The notes under the pieces were generated by a model. That model made no database searches, had not been told where the DNA came from, and was given only the letters and a program-made list of their open reading frames with translations. A DNA stretch of 26,833 nt, taken from assembly GCA_046086305.1 (NCBI GenBank), contig JBJSXI010000118.1, positions 1 to 26,833 on the forward strand, given 5' to 3'. The stretch is from UBA668 sp046086305 (GTDB lineage Bacteria > Actinomycetota > Acidimicrobiia > Acidimicrobiales > Ilumatobacteraceae). This document shows, piece by piece, positions 24,566 through 26,833 of this stretch (its first letter is position 1; the number at the start of each line of letters is the position of its first letter). The position numbers and the translations under genes are program-made.

Positions 24566-24572
24566 CGCCGGG

Positions 24573-25850
24573 GTGTCCGACCTGTTCAGCGCCGCCGCCG
24601 CCGAACACCTGCGGTCACAGGCGCCACTGGCGGCCCGCCTGCGTCCGCGCACCCTCGACGACGTCGTCGGCCAGACCCACCTCGTCGGCCCCGGTCGGCC
24701 CCTGCGTCGGCTCGTCGAACAGGACCGGCTCACCAGTGCGATCTTCTGGGGTCCGCCGGGCACCGGCAAGACCACACTCGCCCTCGCGGTCGCCGGCGCG
24801 ACCTCGCGTGCCTTCGAACAACTCAGTGCTGTCACGGCCGGGGTGAAGGATGTGCGTGAGGCGATCGAGCGGGCGCGACGCCGACTGGGCGAGCACGGCC
24901 GCGGCACGATCCTGTTCCTCGACGAGATCCACCGCTTCTCGACTTCGCAGCAGGACGCGCTCCTTCCCGCGGTCGAGGACGGCACCCTCACCCTGATCGG
25001 CGCGACCACCGAGAACCCGTTCTTCGAGGTGAATGCGCCGCTGCGCAGTCGCAGCACCCTGTTCCGCCTCGAACCGCTCGGTCGTGACGATGTCGAGGTT
25101 CTCGTCTCCCGGGGCCTCGAGGCGGAAGGCACCACGGCGACAGCCGAGGCCATCGACCTGCTCGTCGAGCGTGCCGGCGGCGACGGCCGACAGGTCCTCA
25201 CCGCGCTCGAGGTGGCCTGCGCACTCGCGCGACCCGGTGCGGTCGAGCTCGGACATGTCGAGGCAGCGCTCGGGACGAGCGCGCTTCGGTACGGCCGAGA
25301 CGATCACTACGACGTCATCAGCGCGTTCATCAAGTCGATGCGCGGCAGCGACGCCGATGCCGCCGTGCACTATCTCGCTCGCATGCTCGAGTCGGGTGAG
25401 GATGCCCGCTTCATCGCCCGACGGATGATCATCTTCGCGAGCGAAGACGTCGGGTTGGCTGATCCGATGGCGCTCGTGGTGGCCGTGGCCGCGGCGCACG
25501 CCGTCGAACACGTCGGGCTGCCCGAGGCGCAGCTGAGCCTGTCCCACGCCGCCATCCACCTGGCGACAGCACCGAAGAGCAACCGAGCCGCGACGGCGAT
25601 CTGGTCGGCGCGCGACGATGTGCGCAACGGCGCCGTCGGCGAGGTCCCGGCCCATCTGCGCGATGCGCACTACCGGGGCGCCACCGATCTCGGCCACGGT
25701 GTCGACTACCGGTCACCCCACGACTCGCCGCACGGCTGGGTCGATCAGCAGTACCTGCCGGACGCGCTCGTCGGTCGCCGCTACTACGAGCCGTCCGCTC
25801 ACGGCGCCGAGGCAGAAGTCGCCGAACGCGACCGGGAGCGTCGTCGATGA
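24573..25850 (+). CDS. rarA: Replication-associated recombination protein A (RarA/MgsA, AAA+ ATPase)
   Basis: RarA is a clamp-loader-related AAA+ ATPase acting at stalled replication forks. The GTG at 24573 gives 425 residues beginning MSDLFSAAAAEHLRSQAPLA, the usual family start. An upstream in-frame opening lies inside the Nudix gene and is rejected. Visible motifs are the LAARLRPRTLDDVVGQ head (19-34), Walker A GPPGTGKTT (60-68), Walker B LFLDEIHRF (114-122), sensor 1 GATTENP (143-149) and a P-L-R-S-R arginine-finger region (156-160). The C-terminal tetramerisation half contains HYDVISAFIKSMRGSD and EDVGLADP. The gene overlaps the downstream oxidase start by 4 nt, so the two are probably co-transcribed despite unrelated functions. 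Confidence 0.95.
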   Translation: MSDLFSAAAAEHLRSQAPLAARLRPRTLDDVVGQTHLVGPGRPLRRLVEQDRLTSAIFWGPPGTGKTTLALAVAGATSRAFEQLSAVTAGVKDVREAIERARRRLGEHGRGTILFLDEIHRFSTSQQDALLPAVEDGTLTLIGATTENPFFEVNAPLRSRSTLFRLEPLGRDDVEVLVSRGLEAEGTTATAEAIDLLVERAGGDGRQVLTALEVACALARPGAVELGHVEAALGTSALRYGRDDHYDVISAFIKSMRGSDADAAVHYLARMLESGEDARFIARRMIIFASEDVGLADPMALVVAVAAAHAVEHVGLPEAQLSLSHAAIHLATAPKSNRAATAIWSARDDVRNGAVGEVPAHLRDAHYRGATDLGHGVDYRSPHDSPHGWVDQQYLPDALVGRRYYEPSAHGAEAEVAERDRERRR

Positions 25851-26833
25851 CACCGGCACTCGTGGCGGCGCTGCGCGCTGCGGTCGGTGCAGATCGTGTG
25901 CACACCGATCCCACCGAACTGCAGCTGTACCGCAGCGACGCGTCGTCGATGCGCGGCACGGCCGGGGTGGTGGTGTTCCCCCGCACGACCGCAGAAGTCG
26001 TCGGCTGTGTCCGGGCGGCGGTCGAGCATGGAGTGCCCTTCGTGCCGCGTGGCGCAGGGACCGGTCTGGCCGGGGGTGCCGTGCCCCTCGACGATGCAGT
26101 GGTGATCGCGACGACGAAGATGGATCGCATCCTGTCGGTCGATCCGGTTCGGCGGACAGCGTGGGTGGAGCCCGGTGTCCTCAACCTCGATCTCACCCGG
26201 CACGTCACCCCGCTCGGGCTGCACTTCGCCCCCGATCCGAGCAGCCAGCAGAGCTGCTCACTCGGGGGAAATGTCGCCAACAACTCCGGTGGGCCGCACT
26301 GCCTGTCCGATGGGGTGACGACGAGCCACGTGCTCGCCGTGGAGGTCGTGCTCAGTGACGGTTCGGTCGTGCTGCTCGGTGGAGAGGATCCTGAGCCGAA
26401 CGGACTGGATCTGCGGGGCGCATTCATCGGCAGCGAAGGGATGTTCGGCGTCGCGACGCGCCTGTTGGTGCGACTCACGCCGACGCCCCCGTCGGTGAGC
26501 ACGATGCTCATGGACTTCGACACGGTCGACGACGGGGCGCGTGCGGTGAGCGCGATCATCGCCGCCGGGATCGTGCCTGCCGCCCTCGAGATGATGGATC
26601 GCCTGTGTGTCCAGGCGGTCGAGGCGTACATCGGTGCGGGACTTCCACTCGACGCGGCGGCCGTGCTGCTCGTCGAAGTGGCCGGCCTGCGTCACGGCGT
26701 GGCAGCCGATACCGAACGGATCACCGAGATCACGCGCGCGCGCGGCGGGCGCTTGGTGCGCGTCGCTGTTGAAGAGGCAGAGCGAGCTGTGCTGTTGGAG
26801 GGTTGCAAGACCGTGTTCGGTGTATTGGTCCGG
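25847..26833 (+). CDS. FAD-linked oxidase, GlcD-like (3' end outside window)
   Basis: The ATG at 25847 overlaps the rarA stop (ATGA). The frame stays open to the last base, giving 329 residues of an expected 450-500. It matches the vanillyl-alcohol-oxidase/GlcD FAD-binding family, which oxidises 2-hydroxy acids such as glycolate or D-lactate. The FAD PP-loop is VPRGAGTGLAGGAVP (about 66-80). The second FAD segment has D-P-S-S-Q-Q-S-C-S-L-G-G-N-V-A-N-N-S-G-G (about 130-149), then the G-S-E-G-M-F-G turn near 199-205. The substrate domain begins with the A-L-E-M-M-D segment. A GGGAG about 8-12 nt upstream may be the Shine-Dalgarno. Whether glcE/glcF-type partners follow cannot be seen. The last ~25 codons look less typical (see findings). 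Confidence 0.9.
   Translation, partial: MTPALVAALRAAVGADRVHTDPTELQLYRSDASSMRGTAGVVVFPRTTAEVVGCVRAAVEHGVPFVPRGAGTGLAGGAVPLDDAVVIATTKMDRILSVDPVRRTAWVEPGVLNLDLTRHVTPLGLHFAPDPSSQQSCSLGGNVANNSGGPHCLSDGVTTSHVLAVEVVLSDGSVVLLGGEDPEPNGLDLRGAFIGSEGMFGVATRLLVRLTPTPPSVSTMLMDFDTVDDGARAVSAIIAAGIVPAALEMMDRLCVQAVEAYIGAGLPLDAAAVLLVEVAGLRHGVAADTERITEITRARGGRLVRVAVEEAERAVLLEGCKTVFGVLVR

Noticed and set aside
24318..24572. Upstream extension of RarA inside the Nudix gene
   Set aside because: Out-of-frame reading of the Nudix gene; the RarA family start MSDLF falls at 24573.
1..26833. New defence island, prophage or mobile element
   Set aside because: No integrase, transposase, toxin-antitoxin pair, nuclease/helicase cassette or att-like repeat at the tRNA. 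All genes fit housekeeping or surface roles.

Overview
This window is 26.8 kb of GC-rich, densely packed bacterial chromosome with strong G/C third-position bias. Gene order and protein character point to an actinobacterium. The yajC-secD-secF-apt-rel-hisS-aspS-rarA order is the actinobacterial/Gram-positive housekeeping layout. The queA-tgt queuosine pair is rare in classical Actinobacteria, and together with Thr/Pro/Ser-rich exoplasmic linkers it suggests an Acidimicrobiia-like (Ilumatobacter-type) lineage. That placement is inference; no rRNA or marker phylogeny is available here.

Layout. (1) 1-460: 3' end of a HemW-type radical SAM gene. (2) 522-7778: one 2418-residue secreted subtilisin-like (S8) protein with a long stalk of Ig-like repeats and a C-terminal domain without a visible sorting signal. 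(3) 7782-8999, minus strand: a degenerate GGDEF plus EAL protein. (4) 9117-9190: tRNA-Val(GAC). (5) 9210-10310, minus strand: an acyl-CoA dehydrogenase. (6) 10424-14258: NADP-isocitrate dehydrogenase, a GNAT acetyltransferase, queA and tgt. (7) 14325-17512: yajC-secD-secF, the accessory module of the Sec translocon. (8) 17537-20283: apt and a bifunctional (p)ppGpp synthetase/hydrolase. (9) 20285-21004, minus strand: a membrane-anchored or secreted CAP-domain protein, divergent from hisS. (10) 21086-25850: hisS-aspS-Nudix-rarA. (11) 25847 to the end: the 5' part of a GlcD-like FAD-linked oxidase, cut by the window edge.

Functional logic. The central block groups tRNA modification (queA/tgt), protein export (yajC/secDF), purine salvage with the stringent response (apt/rel), and aminoacylation (hisS/aspS), mostly as overlapping or near-overlapping genes on one strand. 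Several plus-strand start codons (the S8 gene, queA, apt, hisS, rarA) sit only 6-9 nt after a TANNNT -10-like hexamer and lack a clear Shine-Dalgarno. This suggests leaderless transcripts punctuate what otherwise looks like one long operon.

I found no CRISPR array, insertion sequence, prophage or obvious new defence system. The least ordinary items are the giant S8/Ig protein with an altered catalytic-serine motif, the EAL protein lacking a conserved glutamate, and the leaderless promoter pattern. No non-genic stretch exceeds about 120 nt.
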